Positions 1 through 8,127 are shown, counted from the first letter of the stretch. The stretch is DNA of 12,595 bases from Clostridia bacterium (GCA_028700355.1 JAQVSX010000004.1:1-12595); one strand, 5' to 3'. A program made the numbers and translations. Notes: generated from the sequence alone by a model not told the origin.

Positions 1-271
1 GTGTAAACACTGCTTTTTTTACGGTTTCTTTTGCCGCAGTTTTTACAGTAGTTGTTTTTGGCGTTGCCTTAGCTGTTGCAGTTTTTGCTGTTGCAGTTTT
101 AACAGCAGTTGTTTTAGCAGTTGCAGTTTTTGCAGTTGCAGTTTTTGCGGCAGTTGTTTTAGCTGTTGCCGTTTTTGCAGCTGCTATTTTTGGCGCTGTT
201 GTTTTTGCCGCAGTTTTTTTAGCAGTTGTCGTTTTTTCTTCTGTTTGTGTTTTTTTAATATCTTCTGCCAT
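1..271 (-). CDS. N-terminal Lys/Thr/Ala-rich part of the gene after rpsE, probably ribosomal protein L30 (uL30); cut by window edge
   Basis: An open frame runs from an ATG at 271 off the left edge (90 codons seen, no stop). GGGAGGA at 281-287 is a good ribosome binding site, and the start is 16 nt after the rpsE stop, so it is clearly the next gene of the operon. The visible part is entirely low complexity: MAEDIKK, a short acidic/Thr stretch, then pentapeptides such as KTATA and KTTAA with lysine exactly at residues 18, 23, 28 and so on to 68, ending in ETVKKAVFT. No folded ribosomal domain is visible yet. In the spc operon rpmD normally follows rpsE, so an L30 with a long basic N-terminal extension is the best guess; L15 (rplO) with rpmD lost, or an inserted basic protein, are alternatives. 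L30 is normally only about 60 residues with no such extension. The reading of the frame is certain; the identity is inferred from position alone. Confidence 0.5.
   Translation of the reverse strand, partial: MAEDIKKTQTEEKTTTAKKTAAKTTAPKIAAAKTATAKTTAAKTATAKTATAKTTAVKTATAKTATAKATPKTTTVKTAAKETVKKAVFT
71..220 (-). repeat. Degenerate 15-bp coding tandem repeat (about 10 units, KTATA-type pentapeptides)
   Basis: Residues 18-67 of the partial gene are ten consecutive five-residue units that each start with Lys, mostly encoded AAA ACT GCA ACT GCA or close variants. Synonymous third positions vary (ACT/ACA/ACG, GCA/GCT/GCC/GCG) while lysine spacing is exact. This suggests either old repeat expansion or selection on the peptide pattern. 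The most nearly identical units lie at about 71-150. Confidence 0.85.
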
Positions 272-287
272 AATTTATGCTCCTCCC

Positions 288-806
288 TTACCCTGTAATT
301 TCTTCTACCGTTTTATCACGCAGTCTTGCATAATCTTCGGCAGATTTACATTTGTAAAGACCTTCAAGAGTTGCCCTTACACAGTTAAAAGGATTGTTCG
401 CTCCGTAAGATTTTGTCCTTATATTTTTTATTCCCGCAGCTTCCATAACCGCACGAACAGGCCCGCCGGCAATAACGCCCGTTCCCTCGGGAGCAGGTAT
501 CATAAGAACCTGACCTTTGCTGAACTTGCCCGTAATCTGATGTGGAATAGTTGTGCCTACAAGAGAAACACTTTTCATATTTTTCTTTGCCTGCGCAGTA
601 GCCTTTTCAATAGCCATTGGCACTTCACCGGCTTTGCCGGTACCCATTCCTACCTTGCCGTTACCGTCGCCGACAACAACAAGAGCAGAAAAGCGCATAT
701 GTCTGCCGCCTTTTACAACCTTTGTAACGCGGTTAATGTTTACCAGCTTTTTTATTAAATTATCTTTTTCTTCTTCGTGCCTTGCTCTGCTATCACGATA
801 CGCCAT
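288..806 (-). CDS. rpsE: 30S ribosomal protein S5 (uS5)
   Basis: This is the 172-residue uS5 of the small subunit, which sits near the decoding-site helices and mRNA entry and contributes to translational accuracy. The N-terminal double-stranded-RNA-binding half shows the family signature around residues 24-56 ([20 protein letters not shown], then [10 protein letters not shown]). The C-terminal half contains [18 protein letters not shown] and ends in the usual short charged tail. Length is normal for Bacillota. AAGGAGGAAC at 815-824 overlaps the rplR stop and sets the ATG at 806. It is followed 16 nt later by the Lys-rich gene at the window edge. Nothing is unusual in the protein. Confidence 0.98.
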   Translation of the reverse strand: MAYRDSRARHEEEKDNLIKKLVNINRVTKVVKGGRHMRFSALVVVGDGNGKVGMGTGKAGEVPMAIEKATAQAKKNMKSVSLVGTTIPHQITGKFSKGQVLMIPAPEGTGVIAGGPVRAVMEAAGIKNIRTKSYGANNPFNCVRATLEGLYKCKSAEDYARLRDKTVEEITG

Positions 807-821
807 TTAGTTTGTTCCTCC

Positions 822-1190
822 TTAAAACTTTAATCCGCCTTCTCTTGCGCCGTCTGCTACGCTCTTAACCCTGCCGGTGTAAAGATAGCCGCCCCTGTCA
901 AAAACAACTTCGCTTATACCTTTTGCTTTTGCCCTTTTTGCCGCTTCAATGCCTACGGACTTTGCGGCGGCGCTCTTTTTAAGACCTTTAACCTTTTCTT
1001 TTATTTCATTTTCCATTGTCGAACACGATACAAGCGTTACGCCCTTTGCGTCGTCAATAAATTGCACATAAATATGCGAAAGGCTTTTGTAAACGCAAAG
1101 ACGGGGTTTTTGCTCGCTGCCTTCAATCTTTTTTCTTACCCTTGCATGACGAATTTTTCTATCGGAATTTTTATCTATTTTAATTATCAT
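822..1190 (-). CDS. rplR: 50S ribosomal protein L18 (uL18)
   Basis: This 122-residue 5S-rRNA-binding protein of the central protuberance works with L5 and L25. It starts with a basic N-terminus ([20 protein letters not shown]) that contacts 5S rRNA. The core motifs [18 protein letters not shown] and the C-terminal [20 protein letters not shown] are diagnostic. Length matches the bacterial family (about 117-122). It lies 10 nt after rplF, with an AAGGAG-type site just upstream, and is translated as part of the spc block. Confidence 0.98.
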   Translation of the reverse strand: MIIKIDKNSDRKIRHARVRKKIEGSEQKPRLCVYKSLSHIYVQFIDDAKGVTLVSCSTMENEIKEKVKGLKKSAAAKSVGIEAAKRAKAKGISEVVFDRGGYLYTGRVKSVADGAREGGLKF

Positions 1191-1200
1191 AATTTACTCC

Positions 1201-1740
1201 TTATTTACCTGCGGTCTTTCCTTCTTTCTTTTGTATTATTTCATCTTTATAGCGTACACCATAAATATGATAAGGGTCGGGTACCCTGAAAGCACGGATG
1301 TTTGCAGCCGCCTGACCTACCGCTTCCTTATCTATACCCTTTACGAGTATCTCATTGTTGGATACGCAGTCAACCGTAATGCCCACAGGCGGAGTGTATT
1401 CTATATTGTGGGAATATCCTAAATTCAATATTAGCTTTTCGCCCTGCTTTTGAGCCTTAAATCCCACACCTGAAATCAATAAAGATTTTTCAAAACCTTT
1501 TGTAACGCCGTCTACCATATTGGAAACGAGCATTCTGTAAAGACCGTGCTTGGACTTTACCTCTTTGATTTCTGATTTTCTTGTAAATATAAGTTTACCG
1601 TCTGTCTGTTCTATATTTATGCAGCTGTCTATGTTTTTTTCCAAGCTGCCTTTCGGACCTTTGACGGTAACTTTGCCGCCTTCAATTGTAACCGTTACTC
1701 CGGCAGGAATTTCTATCGGTTGTCTTCCTATTCTTGACAT
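1201..1740 (-). CDS. rplF: 50S ribosomal protein L6 (uL6)
   Basis: This 179-residue large-subunit protein lies near the factor-binding centre and binds 23S rRNA domain VI. It opens with MSRIGRQPIEIPAGVTV, the standard uL6 start, and contains two tandem copies of the L6 alpha-beta fold. The C-terminal RNA-binding signature VGQAAANIRAFRVPDPYHIYGVRYKDE occurs in order. Length is typical. GGAGG at about 1748-1752 gives the ribosome binding site, and the gap to rpsH is 10 nt. Confidence 0.98.
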   Translation of the reverse strand: MSRIGRQPIEIPAGVTVTIEGGKVTVKGPKGSLEKNIDSCINIEQTDGKLIFTRKSEIKEVKSKHGLYRMLVSNMVDGVTKGFEKSLLISGVGFKAQKQGEKLILNLGYSHNIEYTPPVGITVDCVSNNEILVKGIDKEAVGQAAANIRAFRVPDPYHIYGVRYKDEIIQKKEGKTAGK

Positions 1741-1750
1741 TTTATACCTC

Positions 1751-2149
1751 CTACCAAATATACGCGAGTATCTCTCCGCCGAGATTGTTACTCCGCGCGA
1801 GCTTGTCTGTCATTATACCTTTGGATGTGGAAATAACAGCAACGCCGAGACCGCCAAGTACCTTAGGTAAATCCTTAACGGTAGCGTATACCCTTAGTCC
1901 CGGTTTAGATATCCTTTTAAGTCCGGTAATTACCTTTTCATTCTTCGGTCCATATTTTAAGGTTATTTTTATTACACCCTGAATATTATCAGACGCATAT
2001 TCTGCGCTTTTTATAAAACCTTCGTCAACAAGTATTTTTGCTACAGCTTTTTTTACATTTGACGCGGGAATATCTACTGTTTCTTTTTTTGCTGTTAAAG
2101 CATTTCTGATGCGTGTAAGCATATCCGCAATAGGATCTGTAACTATCAT
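1751..2149 (-). CDS. rpsH: 30S ribosomal protein S8 (uS8)
   Basis: This 132-residue primary 16S rRNA-binding protein of the central domain is, in E. coli, also the translational repressor of the spc operon. The start [18 protein letters not shown] and the C-terminal [26 protein letters not shown] match uS8 closely, including the conserved STSxGxM loop that contacts helix 21. Length is normal. AGGAGGTA upstream fixes the start. Whether autoregulation by S8 operates here cannot be told; no obvious helix-21 mimic was identified around rplE. Confidence 0.98.
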   Translation of the reverse strand: MIVTDPIADMLTRIRNALTAKKETVDIPASNVKKAVAKILVDEGFIKSAEYASDNIQGVIKITLKYGPKNEKVITGLKRISKPGLRVYATVKDLPKVLGGLGVAVISTSKGIMTDKLARSNNLGGEILAYIW

Positions 2150-2165
2150 AATTAAACTACCTCCT

Positions 2166-2351
2166 TTACCAGCTTGATTTTTTTATGCCGGGTATCTCAC
2201 CCTTATAGGCGAGGTTGCGAAAACATATTCTGCAAACGCCGTATTTTCTGAGAACAGCATGCGGCCTTCCGCAAATAGAACACCTTGTGTAATATCTGGT
2301 AGAAAACTTAGGAGTGCGTTGCTGTTTGATTATCATTGATTTTTTAGCCAT
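2166..2351 (-). CDS. rpsZ: 30S ribosomal protein S14, zinc-binding (type Z) form
   Basis: This 61-residue uS14 sits in the head of the small subunit. Four cysteines at residues 24, 27, 40 and 43 (CSIC and CRIC) form the zinc ribbon, so this is the short C+ form typical of Bacillota and many other bacteria rather than the about 89-100-residue zinc-free form. It ends in the conserved [11 protein letters not shown]. It lies in its canonical place between rplE and rpsH. Many genomes with this form also keep a C-minus paralogue for zinc limitation; none is visible here. Confidence 0.97.
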   Translation of the reverse strand: MAKKSMIIKQQRTPKFSTRYYTRCSICGRPHAVLRKYGVCRICFRNLAYKGEIPGIKKSSW

Positions 2352-2367
2352 TAATTTATATTCCTCC

Positions 2368-2964
2368 TTACGAATCAGCCTTAAAAGGCATACCCATAGC
2401 TTTTAATAATTCTTTGGCTTCTTCGTCTGTTTTTGCCGTTGTTATTATGCATACATCAAGGCCTCTTATCTTTTCTATCTTGTCATAAGATATTTCCGGA
2501 AATATAAGCTGCTCTTTAACACCCATCGCATAATTTCCCCTTCCGTCAAAAGACTTTGTAGACAGACCGCGGAAATCCCTTACCCTCGGCAAAGCAACAG
2601 ACATAAATTTATCGAGAAATTCGTACATTCTTTCCTTTCTAAGCGTTACTTTCGAGCCTATATTCATGCCTTTTCTAACCTTAAAATTTGCAACGGATTT
2701 TTTTGCCGCAGTAAGCACAGGTTTTTGTCCTGCAATTACCTTTAATTCTTCTACCGCAAGCTGAATACTTTTGCTGTTGTCCTTAATATCACCAAACCCC
2801 ATATTAAGAACTATTTTTTCAACCTTTGGCACTTCGTTAACATTTTTGTATTTAAAGCGCTTCATCATAAAGGGGATTACGTCTTTTTGGTAAAATGCCT
2901 TTAAACGCGGTACCGCCTTGTTATCGGTTGCAGGTGCTTTTGCAACCTGATTTTTGTCTGACAC
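2368..2964 (-). CDS. rplE: 50S ribosomal protein L5 (uL5)
   Basis: This 5S-rRNA-binding protein of the central protuberance also contacts the P-site tRNA. The frame is 198 residues, against about 179 in most bacteria. The extra length is an N-terminal stretch of roughly 18 polar residues ([17 protein letters not shown]) before the family start [15 protein letters not shown]. The start is GTG at 2964, supported by GGAGG at 2973-2977 with about 8 nt spacing; no better internal start with its own site was seen. Diagnostic segments are [12 protein letters not shown], the Lys/Arg-rich [17 protein letters not shown] and the C-terminal [20 protein letters not shown]. The extension is short and disordered-looking. 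Confidence 0.97.
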   Translation of the reverse strand: MSDKNQVAKAPATDNKAVPRLKAFYQKDVIPFMMKRFKYKNVNEVPKVEKIVLNMGFGDIKDNSKSIQLAVEELKVIAGQKPVLTAAKKSVANFKVRKGMNIGSKVTLRKERMYEFLDKFMSVALPRVRDFRGLSTKSFDGRGNYAMGVKEQLIFPEISYDKIEKIRGLDVCIITTAKTDEEAKELLKAMGMPFKADS

Positions 2965-2979
2965 TATAATTACCTCCGA

Positions 2980-3618
2980 TTATGCTTGTTTATCGTTATT
3001 TTGATTGGTTTCGTTTACTTTTTTTGGCTTAGCGGCGGCTTTTGTGGCAGCTGGTTTTGCTTCGCCTGTCTTTTTTGTTGTCTTTGGCTTAGCCGCCTCT
3101 GTATTATCTTTATTTTCAGCAGCTTTTTCAACTTTCACAGCAGGCTTTTTGGCAGTAGTTTTTGTTGTCTTTTCCGCTGATTTTTCTGCTGTTTTTGTAA
3201 CTGCTTTTTCGGCAGGTTTATTATCTTCCGCCTTTTTATCCGCTTTCTTTTCTGCCTTTAAGCCTTTATCAAGCGAAGCTGCGCAAGCTACACCGTCTGT
3301 AATCCTTTTGCATACCCTGATTTTTTTACCGCTTGCATCATAGCTTATGCCTATGCGCGTGGGTTTGTTGCATTTGGGGCATATAACCATTACATTTGAA
3401 GCATCAATAGGGCCGCTTTGCTCTATAATACCCGCCTGCGACTGTGCGCTCTTAGCTTTTGTATGGCGTTTTTGTATTCTCAAACCGTCAACTATTACTT
3501 TATTGGAAGCAGGGTTTACGGCAATAACCTTGCCTTTTTTACCCTTTATGCCGTCTTTACCCTTTTTTCCGGTGGTTACGATAACGGTATCGCCTTTTTT
3601 TATTTTTAATGTATTCAT
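2980..3618 (-). CDS. rplX: 50S ribosomal protein L24 (uL24) with long basic C-terminal tail
   Basis: uL24 is an early assembly-initiator protein binding the 5' part of 23S rRNA. Residues 1-118 are a normal L24: a KOW motif at about 5-35 (KKGDTVIVTTGKKGKDGIKG), the RIQKRHTKA segment at 47-55 and the PTRIG segment at 86-90. The protein then runs on for about 93 residues (120-212) of Lys/Ala/Thr/Glu/Pro with no aromatic residue and 26 lysines, giving 212 residues against about 100-115 for the family. Cysteines at 80, 83, 103 and 112 recall the zinc ribbon of some L24 proteins, but the second CxxC is replaced by C-x8-C. GGAGGTC at 3627-3633 fixes the ATG. The tail is in frame and intact, so it is not a frameshift artefact; its role is unknown. 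Confidence 0.96.
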   Translation of the reverse strand: MNTLKIKKGDTVIVTTGKKGKDGIKGKKGKVIAVNPASNKVIVDGLRIQKRHTKAKSAQSQAGIIEQSGPIDASNVMVICPKCNKPTRIGISYDASGKKIRVCKRITDGVACAASLDKGLKAEKKADKKAEDNKPAEKAVTKTAEKSAEKTTKTTAKKPAVKVEKAAENKDNTEAAKPKTTKKTGEAKPAATKAAAKPKKVNETNQNNDKQA

Positions 3619-3635
3619 TTATTTTTGACCTCCGC

Positions 3636-4004
3636 TTACAACACTTCGGGCGCAAGGGAAATTATTTTCATATAATTTTTTTCCCTTAACTCTCTTGCCA
3701 CAGGCCCGAATATACGTGTTCCCCTGGGCTGTTTCTGGTTATCTATAATAACGGCGGCATTATCGTCAAAAATAATGTGAGTACCGTCTTTACGGCGCAG
3801 CCCTTTATGGCTTCTCACAATTACCGCACGCACAACATCGCCTTTTTTTACCGTTCCGCCGCTTACTGCTGACTTAACACTTGCAACAATTACATCACCT
3901 ATATTGCCGCTTCTTCTGAATGAACCGCCAAGTACCTTTATGCACATTATTTCCTTTGCGCCTGAATTGTCAGCAACCTTTAATCGTGTTTGTGGTTGTA
4001 TCAT
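3636..4004 (-). CDS. rplN: 50S ribosomal protein L14 (uL14)
   Basis: This 122-residue protein lies at the subunit interface; it contacts 16S rRNA h14 in bridge B8 and is the docking site of the silencing factor RsfS. The start [20 protein letters not shown] and the central [20 protein letters not shown] are classical. The C-terminal [24 protein letters not shown] matches the family end exactly. Length is the standard 122. GAAGGAG at about 4014-4020 precedes the ATG. It begins the group that corresponds to the spc operon in E. coli, but no separate promoter is evident in the 36-nt gap before it. Confidence 0.98.
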   Translation of the reverse strand: MIQPQTRLKVADNSGAKEIMCIKVLGGSFRRSGNIGDVIVASVKSAVSGGTVKKGDVVRAVIVRSHKGLRRKDGTHIIFDDNAAVIIDNQKQPRGTRIFGPVARELREKNYMKIISLAPEVL

Positions 4005-4040
4005 TTTACCAAACTCCTTCTATGCAAACTCTTAAATAGG

Positions 4041-4301
4041 TTATTTTGCTTTCTCGATTACTTTGTCGACTCTAAAATATTTGTCTTTAGACAGCTTTCT
4101 TGTCTCTGTAATCAGTACTTTGTCGCCTATGCCGCATATGTTATCTTCGTCGTGAGCTTTAAACTTATTAGTGGATTTGACAAACTTTTTGTATAATTTA
4201 TGCTTTGTTAATGTGTCAACGGCTACGACAACAGTTTTATCCATTTTATCGCTGACAACTGTTCCGATACGGCTTTTCCTTAAATTTCTTTCTGTTTCCA
4301 T
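4041..4301 (-). CDS. rpsQ: 30S ribosomal protein S17 (uS17)
   Basis: This 86-residue primary 16S rRNA-binding protein has an OB fold. Visible family features are the N-terminal [21 protein letters not shown], the basic loop [22 protein letters not shown] and the C-terminal [20 protein letters not shown]. Length is normal. AAGGAG just upstream partly overlaps the region of the rpmC stop (11-nt gap). The ATG at 4301 gives the expected start METERNLRK. Confidence 0.97.
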   Translation of the reverse strand: METERNLRKSRIGTVVSDKMDKTVVVAVDTLTKHKLYKKFVKSTNKFKAHDEDNICGIGDKVLITETRKLSKDKYFRVDKVIEKAK

Positions 4302-4312
4302 AATTTAACTCC

Positions 4313-4525
4313 TTAAGCCTTAGCCCTTTTTTCTATATTTAATTCTCTTTCCTTTAGTATTGTCAAAACTCTCGCAATATCTTTTTTGCAGATATTAAGC
4401 GTCATTGGATTGGACAACTGCCCTGTCGCATGCTGAAATCGAAGATTAAAAAGCTCTTGCTTTAATTCTTTAAGCTTTGCTTTAAGTTCTTCAGTATTCA
4501 TTTCGTGAAATTGTTTTGCTTTCAT
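4313..4525 (-). CDS. rpmC: 50S ribosomal protein L29 (uL29)
   Basis: This 70-residue two-helix protein lies at the polypeptide exit tunnel, next to L23, where trigger factor and SRP dock. The start [20 protein letters not shown] and the motif LFNLRFQHATGQLSNP are diagnostic; the C-terminal helix ends IARVLTILKERELN. The ATG overlaps the rplP stop as TAATG, and its ribosome binding site (GAGGAGGTTG, about 4536-4545) lies inside rplP, so translation of the two is probably coupled. Confidence 0.97.
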   Translation of the reverse strand: MKAKQFHEMNTEELKAKLKELKQELFNLRFQHATGQLSNPMTLNICKKDIARVLTILKERELNIEKRAKA

Positions 4526-4971
4526 TAAACTTTTTCAACCTCCTCTGTATTAGGAGTATCAAGATTTTCTCTCTTCATAAACTTTGTCGCTATGGGAAGC
4601 TTATAGCTTGCAAGCCTTAAAGCCTCTTTTGCAACAGCTTCGGGTATACCTGACATTTCAAATAATACTCTTCCGGGTTTTATTACCGCTACCCAATATT
4701 CGGGTGCGCCTTTACCCGAGCCCATTCTCGTTTCTGCAGGTTTTTGCGTTACGGGTTTGTGCGGAAAAATATTTATCCATACATTGCCGCCCCTTTTGAT
4801 ATATCTTGTCATAGCAATACGTGCTGCTTCTATCTGATTGGATTTTATCCAACCCGGCTGAGTAGCAACTAATGCGTAATCGCCGTAAGCTATTATATTG
4901 CCTTTTGTCGCCTTGCCTTTCATTCTGCCGCGCTGTACACGCCTTCTTTTTACTCTTTTAGGCATTAACAT
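4525..4971 (-). CDS. rplP: 50S ribosomal protein L16 (uL16)
   Basis: This 148-residue late-assembly protein contacts the A-site tRNA elbow near the peptidyl-transferase centre. The start [19 protein letters not shown] follows the family pattern. Further motifs are [19 protein letters not shown], the [16 protein letters not shown] loop and [20 protein letters not shown], with the usual arginine just before the GSGKG loop. Two in-frame ATGs exist (4971 and 4965). The first overlaps the rpsC stop as TAATG and gives the family's normal MLxPKR start, so it is chosen. The ribosome binding site GGAAGGAGGGG is inside the end of rpsC. Confidence 0.97.
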   Translation of the reverse strand: MLMPKRVKRRRVQRGRMKGKATKGNIIAYGDYALVATQPGWIKSNQIEAARIAMTRYIKRGGNVWINIFPHKPVTQKPAETRMGSGKGAPEYWVAVIKPGRVLFEMSGIPEAVAKEALRLASYKLPIATKFMKRENLDTPNTEEVEKV

Positions 4972-5636
4972 TATGCGTCCCCTCCTTCCCTGTGAAGGAT
5001 TTGTTTTCCTAATTTTTCACCGTTGTATATCCAGCACTTTATTCCTAATACGCCGTATGTCGTATGAGCTTCCGCAATTCCGTAGTCTATATCAGCCCTT
5101 AAAGTATGCAGGGGAATAGAGCCTTCATTATAATGCTCGCTCCTTGCTATTTCAGCCCCGTCAAGTCTGCCGGATACCATAACCTTTATGCCCTTAATAC
5201 CCGATCTCATAGCTCTGCCTATCGCCTGTTTCATAGCCCGCCTAAAAGATATTCTCTTTACAAGCGATGCCGCGATTGATTCCGCAAGCAGCTGCGCATC
5301 TGCATCAGGCTTTCTGATTTCCCTGATATTAATTATAATATTTTTATCTTTGCAGATTTTTGATATTTCTTTTTTAATCTGTTCAACACCGGCACCGCCT
5401 TTACCTATAAGTATGGCAGGTCTTGATGTGAAAATGTTTAGAATTATTTTTTTTGCCACTCTGTCTATGGTAATTTTAGATATTGAGGCATTAAAATATG
5501 TCTTTTTTATAAAATTTCTTATTACATAATCTTCTTTAAGGTTTTTGTGGAAATCCTTTTTTTCGGAATACCATTGAGAATCCCAACCTTTTATTATTCC
5601 TACCCTAAGACCGTGCGGATTAACCTTTTGTCCCAT
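4971..5636 (-). CDS. rpsC: 30S ribosomal protein S3 (uS3)
   Basis: uS3 lines the mRNA entry channel and takes part in mRNA unwinding. The start is set at ATG 5636 ([13 protein letters not shown]), the universal uS3 start, with AAGGAGGA at 5644-5651; the frame stays open upstream to 5660, but that segment lies inside rplV. The product is 221 residues, normal length. A KH type 2 domain with the GKGG loop at 78-81 is followed by the C-terminal domain with [13 protein letters not shown] and the [15 protein letters not shown] motif at about 172-186. The first 17 nt overlap the end of rplV, which suggests coupled translation. Confidence 0.97.
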   Translation of the reverse strand: MGQKVNPHGLRVGIIKGWDSQWYSEKKDFHKNLKEDYVIRNFIKKTYFNASISKITIDRVAKKIILNIFTSRPAILIGKGGAGVEQIKKEISKICKDKNIIINIREIRKPDADAQLLAESIAASLVKRISFRRAMKQAIGRAMRSGIKGIKVMVSGRLDGAEIARSEHYNEGSIPLHTLRADIDYGIAEAHTTYGVLGIKCWIYNGEKLGKQILHREGGDA

Positions 5637-6030
5637 CTTTAAGTCCTCCTTCGCTGTCAAGCACTATTGTAATATGGCTTGTGCGCTTTAATATTCTGTT
5701 AGCACTGCCTCTTGCTCTCGGCATCATTCTTTTTAATGTGGGACCGCCGTCGCAAAACGCAGAGGCAACTGTTAGCTCATCTTTGTTAAGGCTTAAATTA
5801 TGCTCCGCATTTGCCGCCGCAGAGTCAAGAACTTTCTTTATAACGGACGCAGCAGCGCGGGGAGTAACTTCAAGTATGGCGGCAGCTTCGGTATAGCTTT
5901 TTCCCCTTATTATATCGAGAACCTGCCTAACCTTATAAGGAGACATCCTTATATATTTTGCCACTGCCTTTGGGCGCATATCTTTATTTTCTTTTCGAAA
6001 TTCGGTTTTTTCTCTAATTCTTTTTGCCAT
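5620..6030 (-). CDS. rplV: 50S ribosomal protein L22 (uL22)
   Basis: This protein's beta-hairpin lines the exit tunnel constriction. The frame has 136 residues. The family core begins near residue 19 ([26 protein letters not shown]) after a basic leader [25 protein letters not shown] at about 6041-6048 supports the upstream ATG at 6030, so the leader appears to be translated, although an internal Met at residue 18 would give a conventional-length L22. The hairpin segment [35 protein letters not shown] is intact, with the residues around the macrolide-sensitive loop of the usual kind. The 3' end overlaps rpsC. Confidence 0.96.
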   Translation of the reverse strand: MAKRIREKTEFRKENKDMRPKAVAKYIRMSPYKVRQVLDIIRGKSYTEAAAILEVTPRAAASVIKKVLDSAAANAEHNLSLNKDELTVASAFCDGGPTLKRMMPRARGSANRILKRTSHITIVLDSEGGLKDGTKG

Positions 6031-6045
6031 TATTTAAGCGCCTCC

Positions 6046-6327
6046 TTACTTTTTAGCAGCCGTAGTCTTTTCACCTGCGTGGCTGCGAAACGACCTTGTG
6101 GGCGCAAATTCGCCCAGTTTGCAACCAACCATATCCTCTGTGCAGTAAACCGGCACATGCTTTTTGCCGTCATGTACCGCTATGGTATGGCCTACCATGT
6201 CGGGAAATATGGTAGATGCGCGCGACCACGTCTTAATCACTTTTTTTTCGTTGCTTTCATTCATTTTCTGTATTCTCTTTAAAAGCCTTTCTTCAACATA
6301 AGGCCCTTTTTTGACAGATCTGCTCAT
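6046..6327 (-). CDS. rpsS: 30S ribosomal protein S19 (uS19)
   Basis: This 93-residue protein is in the head of the small subunit and forms a complex with S13 near the A-site finger. The start [19 protein letters not shown] and the RNA-binding segment [30 protein letters not shown] are unmistakable. The C-terminal [14 protein letters not shown] is complete, and the protein ends in a short Ala/Lys tail ([10 protein letters not shown]). Length is standard. A GGAGG site lies at about 6335-6339. The gap to rplV is only 15 nt. Confidence 0.98.
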   Translation of the reverse strand: MSRSVKKGPYVEERLLKRIQKMNESNEKKVIKTWSRASTIFPDMVGHTIAVHDGKKHVPVYCTEDMVGCKLGEFAPTRSFRSHAGEKTTAAKK

Positions 6328-6341
6328 ATATATCCTCCGAC

Positions 6342-7169
6342 CTAATTTATACGCTTAATAATAAGCTTATTAGTGGTTTTCTTTTTCTTTCTTGTCTTAT
6401 ATCCCAAAGTGGGTTTACCCCAAGGCGTAACCGGACCGGACCGGCCTATTGGAGCTTTGCCTTCGCCGCCGCCGTGCGGATGGTCAACAGGATTCATAAC
6501 AGAACCCCTTACAGTAGGTCTTATGCCTAAATGCCGTTTTTTACCTGCCTTGCCGATAGTTATTATTTCGTGCTCTACATTGCCTACCTGACCTATTGTT
6601 GCCCTGCCGTTTATAGAAACATATCTCATTTCGCCCGACGGCATTCTAAGTGTTGCGTATTTGCCTTCCTTAGCCATAAGCTGAGCTGAATTACCTGCCG
6701 CCCTCGCTATCTGACCGCCCTTTCCCGGCGATAACTCTATATTGTGAATTACAGTTCCTACGGGTATTGCAAATAACGGCAATGTGTTGCCTGCCTTAAT
6801 ATCTGCGCTTTCGCTGCTTATTACAGTGTCGCCAACATTAAGCCCTACGGGAGCTAAAATATATTTCTTTTCACCGTCGGCGTAAAATAACAATGCAATA
6901 TTTGCCGACCTGTTAGGGTCGTATTCTATCGATTCTACCTTTGCGGGTATATCGGTTTTATTCCGTTTAAAGTCTATTATTCTGTATCTTTGCTTGTTTC
7001 CGCCGCCAATATGCCTTACGGTTATCCTGCCGCTTACATTTCTGCCGCCTGATTTCAACTTTGACTTAGCCAAAGATTTTAAAGGCTTATCTGCGGTTAT
7101 TTCAGCAAAGTCGGAGACTGTCATTCCGCGCTGAGCCGGCGTCATTGGTTTATATCTCTTTAAAGCCAT
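6342..7169 (-). CDS. rplB: 50S ribosomal protein L2 (uL2)
   Basis: uL2 is needed for subunit association and for assembly of the peptidyl-transferase centre. The start is placed at ATG 7169 ([18 protein letters not shown]) with a near-perfect AAGGAGGAGT at 7176-7185; the frame remains open to 7217, but that part overlaps rplW and is not family sequence. The product is 275 residues, the usual length. An OB-fold domain and an SH3-like domain are present, with HPHGGGEG near residue 230 containing the conserved histidine and [20 protein letters not shown] at the C-terminus. Confidence 0.98.
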   Translation of the reverse strand: MALKRYKPMTPAQRGMTVSDFAEITADKPLKSLAKSKLKSGGRNVSGRITVRHIGGGNKQRYRIIDFKRNKTDIPAKVESIEYDPNRSANIALLFYADGEKKYILAPVGLNVGDTVISSESADIKAGNTLPLFAIPVGTVIHNIELSPGKGGQIARAAGNSAQLMAKEGKYATLRMPSGEMRYVSINGRATIGQVGNVEHEIITIGKAGKKRHLGIRPTVRGSVMNPVDHPHGGGEGKAPIGRSGPVTPWGKPTLGYKTRKKKKTTNKLIIKRIN

Positions 7170-7191
7170 TTTTTTACTCCTCCTTAAACTA

Positions 7192-7485
7192 CTAAGACAA
7201 GCCTTCAAAGAATGCAATGGGCTTGCTGCTTTCTTTCAGTTGAACAATGGCCTTTTTATAGCTTGCCGTCATACCTTCGCTTTTGCCCATGCGCTTATAC
7301 TTACCCTGATAATTCACGGTGTTTACGCTTTCTACTTTACATTCGGGAAAAAGCTCTTCCACAGCCTTTTTAATCTGTGATTTATTGGATTTTTTGTCAA
7401 CTAAAAAGGTATATTTTTTGTTTGATATACCGTCATAACTCTTTTCTGAAAGAATAGGTTTTATAATAATATCTTGTGCGTTCAT
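7192..7485 (-). CDS. rplW: 50S ribosomal protein L23 (uL23)
   Basis: This 97-residue protein at the tunnel exit is the main binding site for trigger factor and SRP. It contains the N-terminal signature [21 protein letters not shown], the helix [11 protein letters not shown] and the [15 protein letters not shown] loop that reaches rRNA. Length is normal. Its ATG overlaps the rplD stop as TAATG, and its ribosome binding site (GGAGG at about 7497-7501) is inside rplD, so coupling to L4 synthesis is likely. Confidence 0.97.
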   Translation of the reverse strand: MNAQDIIIKPILSEKSYDGISNKKYTFLVDKKSNKSQIKKAVEELFPECKVESVNTVNYQGKYKRMGKSEGMTASYKKAIVQLKESSKPIAFFEGLS

Positions 7486-8108
7486 TATGCAAATACCTCC
7501 GTGATTTTACCCACGCCCTCTTTGGTAATCAGTATTTTACCGTTATTTACCACATCATAAGTATTCAGCAAATCCGCATTGATTGTGGTAATATCGGGAA
7601 GGTTTCCGCTTGCCCTGATAACGCTTTCATAGCCTTTTAATGTAACCACAAGTATTTTGCCTGACAGCTTTAAATTATCGAGAACGCCTGCCATTTCCTT
7701 TGTTTTGGGCTGAGAAAGATTAAACTCGTCAAGCACAATAAAATCTCCTGCCGCAACTTTTTGCGATAAAGCGCTTTTTAATGCCTGCCTTTTTGCCTTA
7801 ATGTTCATTTTTTTAGAAAAATCACGTGGCTCTAATGCGAATGCCATACCGCCGCCCGTCCATATCGGTGAGCGTATAGAACCATGCCTTGCCCTGCCTG
7901 TGCCCTTTTGCCTCCAAGGTTTTTTGCCGCCGCCACGAACCTCTGCCCTTGTCAGCGTGCTTTTTGTCCCCTGTCTTTGATTGCTAAGTGTTGTTACAAC
8001 AGCCTGATGAATTAACGCTTCGTTATATTCAAGGCCAAAAATATCGTCTTTTAAATCCATCTCGCCTACTTCGGCGCCGGATGTGTTATAAACTTTTACG
8101 TTTGGCAT
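7485..8108 (-). CDS. rplD: 50S ribosomal protein L4 (uL4)
   Basis: This protein's extended loop reaches the exit tunnel constriction; in E. coli L4 is also the autogenous repressor of the S10 operon. It has 207 residues, typical for Bacillota. The loop is recognised by STLTRAEVRGGGKKPWRQKG followed by TGRARHGSIRSPIWTGGG (about residues 50-88). The C-terminal globular part includes ALSQKVAAGDFIVLDEF and ends KITEVFA. GAAGGAGAAAG upstream of 8108 is the ribosome binding site. Whether it represses its own operon through the rpsJ leader here is open. Confidence 0.97.
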   Translation of the reverse strand: MPNVKVYNTSGAEVGEMDLKDDIFGLEYNEALIHQAVVTTLSNQRQGTKSTLTRAEVRGGGKKPWRQKGTGRARHGSIRSPIWTGGGMAFALEPRDFSKKMNIKAKRQALKSALSQKVAAGDFIVLDEFNLSQPKTKEMAGVLDNLKLSGKILVVTLKGYESVIRASGNLPDITTINADLLNTYDVVNNGKILITKEGVGKITEVFA

Positions 8109-8127
8109 ATCACTTTCTCCTTCAAGT

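Noticed and set aside
71..220. Regular short repeats that could suggest a CRISPR array or an intergenic satellite
   Set aside because: The period is 15 bp without spacers, and the stretch is an open frame with its own ribosome binding site; it is coding low-complexity sequence.
3005..3343. Long open frame on the plus strand rich in Phe/Ala/Ser
   Set aside because: It is the antisense shadow of the Lys/Ala-rich L24 tail, where AAA and GCN codons rarely give stops on the other strand; no ribosome binding site or family resemblance.
5637..5660. N-terminally extended S3 starting at 5660
   Set aside because: The universal MGQKVNPHG start at 5636 has its own AAGGAGGA; the extension is only open frame inside rplV.
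7170..7217. N-terminally extended L2 starting at 7217
   Set aside because: The extra 16 residues overlap rplW and are not family sequence, whereas ATG 7169 has a near-perfect ribosome binding site and the normal MALKRYKP start.
4525..7487. Three TAATG stop/start overlaps as a novel coupling feature
   Set aside because: Such overlaps are common between ribosomal protein genes and fit ordinary translational coupling.
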